Of a stretch of 64,000 bases of DNA, positions 24,699-32,249 are shown piece after piece. Origin of the DNA: Bacillus_BD oryzisoli (lineage in GTDB: Bacteria; Bacillota; Bacilli; Bacillales; Cytobacillaceae); contig NZ_CP137640.1 in NCBI RefSeq assembly GCF_036670025.1, positions 3,320,001-3,384,000 of the forward strand. Reading direction: 5' to 3'. The notes under the pieces are model-generated. The model was not told the DNA's origin and did no database searches. It saw nothing but the letters and a program-made list of their open reading frames with translations. A program made the translations under genes and the position numbers. Position 1 is the stretch's first letter. Every line of letters begins with the position of its first letter.

Positions 24699-25967
24699 TC
24701 AAGTGTCAACACCACACCATTCCAGCAGTGTTAACGCAATCACTTCGGCTGCTTCAAACACATCATTTAACACGATATGTTCATTAATATCATGCGCTGC
24801 CTCTGTTACACCTGGCCCAAAAACAACCACCGGTGTTTGACCGGTACTTGACAGAATTCCGCCGTCAGTTCCCCACGGTGATGCTTCAATGACTGGGGCA
24901 CTGCCTTTGATTTTTTGAAAAGATTGGGAAACCGTTTGAATTAATGTATGACCGATATCAAGACTCCCCGGCTGCCATCTCCCGCCAAACCATTCAATGG
25001 TTGGAGGATATTCAGAAAACCATAGATCCTTTTCGGCCAATTTAGCTAAACAAGCCTCCATTTCTTTTTCAGCATCCTCCATCGTTTCATTTGGTGCGAC
25101 TCCCATTCGTCCTTCAATAACTGCCAGGTCAGGAACCGATGAAGGCCACTGACCGCCGTAAATTTTTCCAATATTGATCGGAATTGGAATCGGTGTTTCA
25201 TCATAAAGCGGGTCGTTTATTTTCTGATTTCGGACTATTTCTAATTGTTGAAGTTCCTTTATCAACACCATCATTTTCTCAATCGCACTGACTCCCTCGT
25301 ATCTTGTTCCGCCATGGGCAGAGCGTCCCTTCACCTTGATTCGAAACCACATCGATCCCTGTTGCTTTGGAAACAGCTTCATATTGGTCGGTTCAGGAAT
25401 AATGGCACCATCTGCTTTATAGCCCCGTAATACAGCTGCTAGCGTACCAGCCCCGCCGCTCTCTTCTTCGATGACACTTTGAAAAATAACATCACCCTTC
25501 AGCTTGATACGTGAGCTTTTAATGGCCTCAATCGCTAACAGAAGTGAAACTGTTCCTCCTTTCATATCGGTTGCACCACGTCCATAAAGCTTTCCGTCAC
25601 GAATCATGCCGCTATATGGATCATGCTCCCATTCTTCCAAGTCCCCTTCAGGAACAACATCAATATGGCCGTTTAAGATCATTGATTTTCCATTACCGGT
25701 TCCTTTCCAAATGCCGACTACATTTGGGTTACCGCTAAATTCCTTACGATCACTGGAAAAAACCGGATGGCTGGTCAATTCTTTACTACCGATTTCCCAT
25801 ATATCGAGCTTTAACCCAATTTGACGTAATTTTTCAATGATAATGGCCTGTGCTTTGCTTTCCTCTCCACGAATACTGCGTTCCTGAACAAGCCTTTGTA
25901 AAAATCTCGTCCCTGATGTCCGGTTGGCTGAGAGCCATTTTTTAATGTCATCCTCGAGCTTTTCCAA
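24699..25967 (-). CDS. yodQ: M20-family deacylase (YodQ)
   Basis: Protein of 422 residues of the ArgE/DapE family. Metal-site motifs: LNGHIDVVPEGD, YGRGATDMKGG, VIEEESGGAGT, and a closing His in AAHDINEHI. The dimerisation domain starts at KVKGRSAHGG. Related enzymes remove acyl groups from amino acids. In this cluster the likely substrate is an N-acetyl amino acid such as 4-acetamidobutyrate, which would yield 4-aminobutyrate for GabT (inference). It follows the CoA transferase subunit B by about 20 bases. Confidence 0.88.
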   Translation of the reverse strand: MEKLEDDIKKWLSANRTSGTRFLQRLVQERSIRGEESKAQAIIIEKLRQIGLKLDIWEIGSKELTSHPVFSSDRKEFSGNPNVVGIWKGTGNGKSMILNGHIDVVPEGDLEEWEHDPYSGMIRDGKLYGRGATDMKGGTVSLLLAIEAIKSSRIKLKGDVIFQSVIEEESGGAGTLAAVLRGYKADGAIIPEPTNMKLFPKQQGSMWFRIKVKGRSAHGGTRYEGVSAIEKMMVLIKELQQLEIVRNQKINDPLYDETPIPIPINIGKIYGGQWPSSVPDLAVIEGRMGVAPNETMEDAEKEMEACLAKLAEKDLWFSEYPPTIEWFGGRWQPGSLDIGHTLIQTVSQSFQKIKGSAPVIEASPWGTDGGILSSTGQTPVVVFGPGVTEAAHDINEHIVLNDVFEAAEVIALTLLEWCGVDT

Positions 25968-25988
25968 TCGGCTTCCTCCTTTAAAATT

Positions 25989-26660
25989 TTAAATTTCTTT
26001 TTGAATCACGCGAACCTTTTCATGAATCGTAAACTTGCAGTCTGTCATTCTTTCAATCCTATCAATCTTACTTCCAGCAAAATATTCCGTGAGAACAAGC
26101 CCTTCGCCGCAAACTTCAAAAACAGCCATATCGGTGATGATCATATCGACACAGCCTTTAGTGGTTAACGGCAATGTACATTTTTGGACAATTTTCGGCC
26201 GCCCTTTTGTATCTGTATGACTCATGACAACAATCACCTTCCGGGCTTTTTGAGCAAGCTCCATAGCACCGCCCATTCCTGGAATCTTTTTTCCCGGTAC
26301 GATCCAATTGGCGAGATCCCCTTTTTCACTTACCTGTAATGCCCCAAGAATCGTCATATCCACTCTCCCGCGGCGGATCATAGCAAAAGCTGCAGCACTA
26401 TCACAAAAGGATGCCCCGTCAACGATCGTAACAGGAAGTCCTCCAGCATTGCAGAGATTTTCATCCTCCATACCGGCCTTTGGACTCGCACCCATTCCAA
26501 CAATCCCATTTTCAGCATGAAACATCACCTGAACACCCTCTGCAAGATGATTAGGAACGAGTGAAGGAATCCCAATACCTAAGTTCACGACCATTCCATT
26601 TTTAATTTCAGCGGCCGCTCTTTTTGCAATCAGATTTCTGACTGTTATTGCCATGCCCAT
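25989..26660 (-). CDS. yodR: 3-oxoacid CoA-transferase, subunit B
   Basis: Protein of 223 residues started at ATG 26660 behind GAGGGGGTG; ATG 26654 is an alternative. It has the family I CoA-transferase beta features NLGIGIPSLVPNHL and the catalytic-Glu segment FHAENGIVGMG, then GGAMELAQKARKVIVVM. With subunit A it moves CoA between acids through a glutamyl-CoA thioester. It overlaps the end of subunit A, as in B. subtilis yodS-yodR. The substrate is likely 6-acetamido-3-oxohexanoate (inference). Confidence 0.92.
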   Translation of the reverse strand: MGMAITVRNLIAKRAAAEIKNGMVVNLGIGIPSLVPNHLAEGVQVMFHAENGIVGMGASPKAGMEDENLCNAGGLPVTIVDGASFCDSAAAFAMIRRGRVDMTILGALQVSEKGDLANWIVPGKKIPGMGGAMELAQKARKVIVVMSHTDTKGRPKIVQKCTLPLTTKGCVDMIITDMAVFEVCGEGLVLTEYFAGSKIDRIERMTDCKFTIHEKVRVIQKEI

Positions 26661-27337
26661 TTCCAATTCACCCCCTCGGAAGGGACGATATAATCAACAA
26701 AGACTCCAGGAGTAATGATTTCCTCGGGTTTCAGGCTTCCAAGCGGGACCATTTCTTCTACTTCTACAATCGTAATATCCCCTGCCATCGCGACAAGCGG
26801 ATTTGTATTGCGGGCACTTTTGTCATAGACCAAATTACCAAAAGGATCTGCTTTTTTGGCATAAACAATCGACACTTCCGCTGTCAGTGCCGTTTCAACT
26901 AAATATGGTTTTCCTTCAATGAAACAAATTTGTTTCTTTTCTACAACCATTTCATTGTCCATTCCGACATCTGTCAGAATAGCTGCAATTCCAGCTCCGC
27001 CTGCACGGATTCGCTCTACTAGAGTACCTTGCGGCGAGAACTCGACAAGAAGCACTCCATCTGTCATGAGCTTTCCGGCGATCGGATTTGACCCGATATG
27101 TGATGCAATTAAGCGGTCTGCCATTCCTCTAGAGACTACTTTTCCAATCCCAATTTGCGGAAATCCTGCATCATTGCCGATTAACGTTAGATGACGCAGA
27201 TCCTTTTTTACCATTGCATCGATAATGCTTGGCGGAGAGCCTACTCCTCCAAATCCTCCAAACATAACGGTCATACCATCATGAAATTTAGCCATTACAG
27301 TATCAATCTCAGCGATCTTTCCAAAAGGGTTATCCAT
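26645..27337 (-). CDS. yodS: 3-oxoacid CoA-transferase, subunit A
   Basis: Protein of 230 residues started at ATG 27337 behind AAAGGAGG; its start overlaps the last codons of the upstream aminotransferase. It carries the alpha-subunit pattern DGMTVMFGGFGGVGSPPSIIDAM, LTLIGNDAGFPQIGIGKVV, EFSPQGTLVERIRAGGAG and DPFGNLVYDKSARNTNP. It is the partner of the downstream subunit B, with overlapping genes that favour a 1:1 complex. Confidence 0.92.
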   Translation of the reverse strand: MDNPFGKIAEIDTVMAKFHDGMTVMFGGFGGVGSPPSIIDAMVKKDLRHLTLIGNDAGFPQIGIGKVVSRGMADRLIASHIGSNPIAGKLMTDGVLLVEFSPQGTLVERIRAGGAGIAAILTDVGMDNEMVVEKKQICFIEGKPYLVETALTAEVSIVYAKKADPFGNLVYDKSARNTNPLVAMAGDITIVEVEEMVPLGSLKPEEIITPGVFVDYIVPSEGVNWKWAWQ

Positions 27338-28688
27338 CCTGTTTAGGACCTCCTTTTTGCAAAGAATCATATAGTTCCTGACAGGTTTTTGTTAACCTTT
27401 GTATTAGTTCATCCATTTCTTCATTTGTAATGGTTAATGGCGGGGATATAATAATAGCGTCACCATGGATTCCGTCAATTCCTGCACCTGCCGGGTATAA
27501 CAATAAGCCGTATTTCATGGCTGTTTTAATCACCTTTTGTGTAAAAGCGGCTGCTCTTGGAAAAGGAGTCTTCGTGTTATGGTCTTGAACAAATTCCATT
27601 CCAATTAACAGCCCTAATCCCCTCACATCACCAATAAAGGGAAATTGATATTTCAATTTTTGCAGTTTCTTAAACAAATAGGCGCTTTTTTCGGAAACCA
27701 AATTCATAATATTGTTTTGCTCAAGATAATTGATAACCGCCAATGATACAGCACAGCTTTGAGGATTAGCACTTAAGGTATGGCCGCTCATGACCATTTT
27801 TGAACCCGAGCGTATCGGCTCCATGACACGGTCACTGACCAATGCAGCAGCAATTGGAGCATATCCAGCCCCCATCCCCTTTCCTAGCGCGACTATATCT
27901 GGCGTTACACCCCAATGTTCACAGGCGAGCATGGTCCCAGTACGACCGAAACCAGTCATGACTTCGTCGGCAATAAAAAGAATCTGATGGCGGTCACATA
28001 TTTCTTTAATCAATTGATAGTAGTCTTCTGGTGGAGAAATGGCTCCTCCTGCAGCACCGATGACCGGTTCAGCAATGAAAGCCGCTATATGATCTGCCCC
28101 AATGCGTCTAATGGCTGTTTCGAGCTCTTGCGCACAAGAATAGCCGCACTCCGGGGCTGTTTGGTTAAATGGACAACGATAACAATAAGGAGGATGGATA
28201 GTAGGAAAATCTTCAAGGAGCGGAGTAAATCTTTCCCTTCTTGCGGCATGACCTGACATCGATAATGCACCTAAGGTAATTCCATGGTAACTGACCCAGC
28301 GAGACAGAATTTTCGTTTTTGTTTTCAACCCTTTTTCCTGCCAATACTGTATGGCTATTTTCATCGCTGTTTCCGTTGCCTCTGAACCGCTATTGACAAA
28401 AAAGCTCCAATTTAAATCGCCGCCGGCAAGCTCAGCGATTTTTTCAGCCAGCTGCTCAGCGGGCTCGCTTGTAAATTGAGAACGATAGATAAATGATACT
28501 TTTTTTGCCTGCTTTTTCATTGCTGTTATAATCTCTTTCACACCATGGCCAATATTTGCGGTAACTGCACCGGAGGAAGCATCTAAATATTCTTTAAATT
28601 CAATATCATATAAATATACGCCTTTACCAAAGTCGATAATTGGATAATCTTCATCCAGCATTGGTTTTATTAAATACGATCGCTTCAT
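27330..28688 (-). CDS. yodT: Class III aminotransferase (YodT-like)
   Basis: Protein of 452 residues, started at ATG 28688 with GGAGTGTGAGAGG in front; upstream in-frame starts lie inside the promoter region. PLP-enzyme motifs: SGAVTANIGHG, WSFFVNSGSEATETAMKIA, WVSYHGITLGALSMSGH, FIADEVMTGFGRTG and the PLP Lys in ALGKGMGAGY. A Cys-rich insert (PPYCYRCPFNQTAPECGYSC) is typical of this subfamily. In the proposed route it transaminates acetyl-beta-lysine to the 3-oxo acid. It is the first gene of the transcript. Confidence 0.88.
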   Translation of the reverse strand: MKRSYLIKPMLDEDYPIIDFGKGVYLYDIEFKEYLDASSGAVTANIGHGVKEIITAMKKQAKKVSFIYRSQFTSEPAEQLAEKIAELAGGDLNWSFFVNSGSEATETAMKIAIQYWQEKGLKTKTKILSRWVSYHGITLGALSMSGHAARRERFTPLLEDFPTIHPPYCYRCPFNQTAPECGYSCAQELETAIRRIGADHIAAFIAEPVIGAAGGAISPPEDYYQLIKEICDRHQILFIADEVMTGFGRTGTMLACEHWGVTPDIVALGKGMGAGYAPIAAALVSDRVMEPIRSGSKMVMSGHTLSANPQSCAVSLAVINYLEQNNIMNLVSEKSAYLFKKLQKLKYQFPFIGDVRGLGLLIGMEFVQDHNTKTPFPRAAAFTQKVIKTAMKYGLLLYPAGAGIDGIHGDAIIISPPLTITNEEMDELIQRLTKTCQELYDSLQKGGPKQDG

Positions 28689-28718
28689 CCTCTCACACTC
28701 CATGTCATCAAAAAAACG

Positions 28719-28736
28719 GAAACAATTTTGTGCCAA
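28719..28736 (-). promoter_or_regulatory. Degenerate sigma-54-like promoter before yodT
   Basis: The minus strand reads TTGGCACAAAATTGTTTC. The -24 part is identical to that of the kamA promoter, but the -12 part is TTGT not TTGC and one base too close. It may be weak or inactive. Confidence 0.35.
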
Positions 28737-28781
28737 TTACTAAATTGTATGAATAATAGGTTAAAATCTTTCTCATTATCT

Positions 28782-29513
28782 TCACAATTGTTTTGCAATA
28801 CGAATAAAAACGTCATGTAAAGTTTGACAACCTAGCTCTTGGACTTTTTGAATGTAAATACGCCAAAGCTGCGCTGTTAGTTTTGCATCCCCTAATGCAT
28901 GATGGCGATCAACAAGCGGGATTTGATTATGTTCACAAAACTCTTCTAATCTAACAAATGTTATCTTAGGTTCTGCAACTCGATAAAGAAAAGATATATC
29001 AATAATCCGGTGTTTAAACGGGGTACGAAAAAGCTTCCAATTTGCACTTTGTAAAAAGCTCTTTTCATGATTCGCATGATGGGCTACAAGTGTGGAATTT
29101 TGCGCATACTGATAAAATTTCACCAGAACCTCAGCAAGTGACGGGGCATCTTTTAGTTGTTCAGTAGATAGACCTGTTAATTGTTCAATTTTAGCAGGAA
29201 GTTCTTTTTCATAGCGAACAAGTGAATAAAAAGTTTCTTTACTAATTACTCCTCCGACCATTTTTACCGCGCCAATCGAAATAATTTGGTCACCCTGCTC
29301 AGGAAAAAATCCTGTTGTTTCCATATCAAAAATGACGACACTTAATTTTTCGAAAGGTACATGCAATGAATGATTATGCTTCATTTCCTTTTGCAGATTT
29401 CTGACATACGCAATTTGCTGGCCATTTTGTCCGCTTAAGGGATTACCAAGACTGCCGCTTTGTAACTTCCCCTGTATTCCTCTCATGAAATGAAAAAATG
29501 GTTCAAATGCCAT
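28782..29513 (-). CDS. DnaQ-like DEDDh 3'-5' exonuclease
   Basis: Protein of 243 residues started at ATG 29513 behind AAAGGGTG; the longer open frame above it runs into an intergenic repeat and is not coding. Exonuclease motifs: I VVIFDMETTGFFPEQGDQIISIGAV, II LVAHHANHEKSFL, III HHALGDAKLTAQ. It resembles the epsilon/proofreading family but is free-standing. It lies downstream of a DUF294-type nucleotidyltransferase, a pairing also known in other bacteria. Substrate unknown. Confidence 0.85.
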   Translation of the reverse strand: MAFEPFFHFMRGIQGKLQSGSLGNPLSGQNGQQIAYVRNLQKEMKHNHSLHVPFEKLSVVIFDMETTGFFPEQGDQIISIGAVKMVGGVISKETFYSLVRYEKELPAKIEQLTGLSTEQLKDAPSLAEVLVKFYQYAQNSTLVAHHANHEKSFLQSANWKLFRTPFKHRIIDISFLYRVAEPKITFVRLEEFCEHNQIPLVDRHHALGDAKLTAQLWRIYIQKVQELGCQTLHDVFIRIAKQL

Positions 29514-29540
29514 AATTAACACCCTTTTTCTAGAAATGTG

Positions 29541-29709
29541 GAAGCGGCTCAAAAGTGGAACATCGACTAAAGACCGCCACGTCCTATGACGAAAGTCGAT
29601 GTCAGCACATCCTGTGCAAGTCCGACAAGCATAAGATGGGATGGGGGGAAGGTTGTCCTTTAACCTTCTCACCGTCACAGCTTATGACCTCGAGGGTCTA
29701 GCCGCTGCA
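29541..29709. repeat. Palindromic dispersed intergenic repeat, Bacillaceae type
   Basis: A roughly 170-base element with a hairpin at one end (GTCTAG..CTAGAC, 29689-29709), a CTCGAGGTCATAAGC/GCTTATG pair bracketing the middle, and a CATCGACTTTCG/CGATG-type pair. Phrases such as CCTCGAGGTCATAAGC and GCTTATGCTTGTCGGACTTG are ones I recall from many Bacillaceae intergenic regions. It supplies the stop codon of the nucleotidyltransferase gene. No transposase is present. Confidence 0.65.
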
Positions 29710-30675
29710 ACTAGACAAAACAAGTCTGCTGACGTATTGATGAAGTCTTATACCTTCTTTAAGAATTTGTTTCATTTCTTTTCGATCTGATTTATTTACA
29801 TCTTTTATTTTTAAAAAATGTGTATCTTCATAGGTATTTCCTTTTACTAGTGTAAGCCGGTAATCTAATAATTTAGCAAAATATGTTTTACTTCTTGCCA
29901 GCTCATCGGCATAATCATTATGTCGAAATAAAGCTTCCATCCGTTCAAGTGTCGACGTTTCATATAGGCCTTCTTTTATAGCTAATATACGGATAGCATT
30001 GACATAAGGGAGAAAAGCCGAATACTTTAGATTAATTGAGCCTTGGTATCTGCCATGATCAATGACAATTATTTGCCCTAATGGACCAATCGCATTCTTG
30101 ATATGCATGACACTGTCCATTAATCGCTTTAATAGAATAGGCTGCTGATTTTGATAGTCATAAATATACAATTTCAATTGTTGAACATAGTCTGCATTAC
30201 CATACAAGCATCTGGCATCATAAAAAATTTGCAGATTCCGAATCGACTCTAAGCTTCTTTCCTCCATCCATTTATAAAGCTGCTCCAGCCAAGCATCAAT
30301 AGACTTGCACCATAACGGATTTGAGCTCATAATATTCCCTTGACAATACGGATAACCAACTAGATTAAGTCCAAAGGACACTTCTTTTCCCAGCTTCAAA
30401 AAGTAAGCTTCATTTTTTTCACTTGAAATTTCAAAAATGATTCCATGATCCTGATCACTGATTATCTCCTGCTCCATCCTGCCGCCGCTTCCCGCAATAA
30501 ACCAACAAAAATCACACGGTGGATCCCCTAAATTTAAACGGTTGATTGCTGCTTTTAACACTTTATACATAACTAAGTCATGAAAAGAATTTAAAGAATG
30601 TGTATCTGCCGTATATTCATAAATTTGGGCTTCCCTCCACATACGTATTGATTCATAAGTAACAAAGTTTGTCAT
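29698..30675 (-). CDS. DUF294/GlnD-like nucleotidyltransferase
   Basis: Protein of 325 residues. The nucleotidyltransferase motif is GSGGRMEQEIISDQDHGIIF (about 63-82) with the paired acidic residues DQD, as in GlnD-type uridylyltransferases and DUF294 proteins. A helical C-terminal domain (about 180-320) has the DUF294_C pattern HIKNAIGPLGQI..INLKYSAFLPYVNAIRILA. No CBS or cNMP domain is present, unlike many proteobacterial relatives. It lies between an ammonium transporter and an exonuclease, so a link to nitrogen signalling is possible but unproved. Confidence 0.82.
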   Translation of the reverse strand: MTNFVTYESIRMWREAQIYEYTADTHSLNSFHDLVMYKVLKAAINRLNLGDPPCDFCWFIAGSGGRMEQEIISDQDHGIIFEISSEKNEAYFLKLGKEVSFGLNLVGYPYCQGNIMSSNPLWCKSIDAWLEQLYKWMEERSLESIRNLQIFYDARCLYGNADYVQQLKLYIYDYQNQQPILLKRLMDSVMHIKNAIGPLGQIIVIDHGRYQGSINLKYSAFLPYVNAIRILAIKEGLYETSTLERMEALFRHNDYADELARSKTYFAKLLDYRLTLVKGNTYEDTHFLKIKDVNKSDRKEMKQILKEGIRLHQYVSRLVLSSCSG

Positions 30676-30737
30676 GATTACACACCCTAACTGGATATAA
30701 AAGCTATTTTTAAATTATAGTAATACAATCCAACAAT

Positions 30738-30762
30738 AAACAAAAGCCTCCTTTTGAGAGGC
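30738..30762 (-). terminator. Terminator of the ammonium transporter gene
   Basis: Minus strand GCCTC-TCAAAAG-GAGGC followed by TTTTGTTT, just after the transporter stop. Confidence 0.75.
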
Positions 30763-30769
30763 CAATGTT

Positions 30770-32032
30770 TTAAGAATGCAGTTTTGTTTCACTAATTGTA
30801 AATTGTTCTGGGTATCCATAGCTTCCGTGCTCACTCATGTCCAAGCCCATAATCTCTTCTTCTTCGGTGACGCGAATACCAGCAAGTTTTTTCATGATGA
30901 ATAGAATAACAAAGGATACAACAAATGCATACAAACCTGAAGTTACTACACCCATTGCTTGAACTCCTAGTTGTTCAAGCCCTCCTCCGTAAAATAATCC
31001 AGGAAGACCGACCGTAGCAAGCTCCGGTGTGGCAAAGAAACCGGTAGACAACGTTCCCCATACACCTGCAGTACCATGAACAGATAAAGCAAAAATCGGA
31101 TCGTCAATTTTTTTCTTTTCAAAGAATCTAGCACTGTAGAAGACGATCATTCCAGCGATAAAACCAATGACTACTGCTCCCCAAGTATCTACAAATGCAC
31201 ATGATGCTGTAATGGCAACAAGCCCTGCTAAAGCACCATTCAAAATCGTCGTTACGTCGGGTTTACCAAGAACAACCCATGAAATTAATGTTGCAGCAAC
31301 AGCACCTGCACCTGCAGCAAGATTAGTGTTCAAGGCAACAAAACCAAAGAAGCCTTCATCAACTGCAACTGTACTTCCTGCGTTAAAGCCAAACCAGCCT
31401 ACCCAAAGAATTAATACCGCTAAAGCTGTATACACTTGGTTGTGTCCCGCAAGATTATTTGCTGTTCCATCTGCATTATATTTTCCAATACGCGGTTTTA
31501 ATAAAATCGTTGCTGCTAATGCAGCCATTGCCCCAGTTAAGTGTACAACTGTTGAACCAGCAAAGTCTTGTTTTCCATGTTCAGCTAACCAGCCGCCTCC
31601 CCAAATCCAATGAGCAATAACCGGATAAATAAGTGCTCCGAAAAGAATCGTAAAGACAACGTAAGTGGAAAATTTGGCACGTTCTGCAAATCCCCCTAAT
31701 GCAATCGTAATGGAAATTCCTGCGAATGCTAACTGGAAAACAAAGAAAACAGATGTTGCTAAACCGGCATCTTCAATTTGTGCTCCAGAATAAAAGAAGT
31801 CGCTTAGTCCGACAAAGAAGTTTGCATTCGCACCAAATGTAAATCCATAACCTACTGCCCAATAGATGATCGAAGCAAGACCAAAAGTAAAAATGGTTTT
31901 TCCGGCAATATGTCCGGCATTTTTCATTCTTGTTGAACCTGCTTCAAGTAGAATAAAGCCGCCAATCATAAATATGACTAAGATTGCCCCTAACATGACC
32001 CACAAACTGTTCATTAAAAATATTGGATCCAT
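30770..32032 (-). CDS. amt: Ammonium transporter, Amt family
   Basis: Protein of 420 residues started at ATG 32032 behind GGGGGAAAG. About eleven transmembrane helices are visible. Amt signatures: GGFAERAKFSTYVVF, GSTVVHLTGAMAALAA, LAVLILWVGWFGFNAGS, LSVHGTAGVWGTLSTGFF with the conserved His of the pore. It carries ammonium/ammonia into the cell. Unlike B. subtilis nrgAB there is no PII gene behind it. A strong sigma-A promoter with two GlnR/TnrA-type boxes lies upstream. Confidence 0.95.
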   Translation of the reverse strand: MDPIFLMNSLWVMLGAILVIFMIGGFILLEAGSTRMKNAGHIAGKTIFTFGLASIIYWAVGYGFTFGANANFFVGLSDFFYSGAQIEDAGLATSVFFVFQLAFAGISITIALGGFAERAKFSTYVVFTILFGALIYPVIAHWIWGGGWLAEHGKQDFAGSTVVHLTGAMAALAATILLKPRIGKYNADGTANNLAGHNQVYTALAVLILWVGWFGFNAGSTVAVDEGFFGFVALNTNLAAGAGAVAATLISWVVLGKPDVTTILNGALAGLVAITASCAFVDTWGAVVIGFIAGMIVFYSARFFEKKKIDDPIFALSVHGTAGVWGTLSTGFFATPELATVGLPGLFYGGGLEQLGVQAMGVVTSGLYAFVVSFVILFIMKKLAGIRVTEEEEIMGLDMSEHGSYGYPEQFTISETKLHS

Positions 32033-32078
32033 ATTTCTTTCCCCCTTCTTCATATACCTTATATTTTCTTACGTTTAA

Positions 32079-32095
32079 TGTTAGAAAATATAACA
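32079..32095. promoter_or_regulatory. GlnR/TnrA box 1 (downstream of the amt -10)
   Basis: TGTTAGAAAATATAACA fits the consensus TGTNANAWWWTNTNACA at all defined positions. It lies about 18 bases below the -10 element, within the start of the transcript. Confidence 0.75.
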
Positions 32096-32112
32096 TCTAT
32101 TTGATATTTTAT

Positions 32113-32141
32113 ATTTTATGCATGTTTATCCCTTATGTCAA
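32113..32141 (-). promoter_or_regulatory. Sigma-A promoter of amt
   Basis: The minus strand has TTGACA and TAAAAT separated by 17 bases, about 80 bases ahead of the start codon. Confidence 0.75.
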
Positions 32142-32159
32142 TACTTTATGAAAATTTAA

Positions 32160-32176
32160 TGTTAGGAAAGTTTACA
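32160..32176. promoter_or_regulatory. GlnR/TnrA box 2 (upstream of the amt -35)
   Basis: TGTTAGGAAAGTTTACA matches the GlnR/TnrA consensus with two mismatches. It is centred about 30 bases above the -35 element, a position where TnrA can activate. Confidence 0.6.
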
Positions 32177-32206
32177 TTATCTTTTAACTCTCAGCGAGAT
32201 TTAAAC

Positions 32207-32239
32207 AAAAAAAGTGTAAAGATAAAAGCTCTTTACACT
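32207..32239 (-). terminator. Terminator of the S66 peptidase gene
   Basis: Minus strand GTGTAAAG-agcttttat-CTTTACAC followed by seven T, right after the stop at 32250. It also ends the amt control region. Confidence 0.85.
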
Positions 32240-32249
32240 AAATTGATTA

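Noticed and set aside
29514..29678. N-terminal extension of the DnaQ-like protein
   Set aside because: The extra 55 residues are read through the palindromic repeat; ATG 29513 has a proper ribosome binding site and family start.
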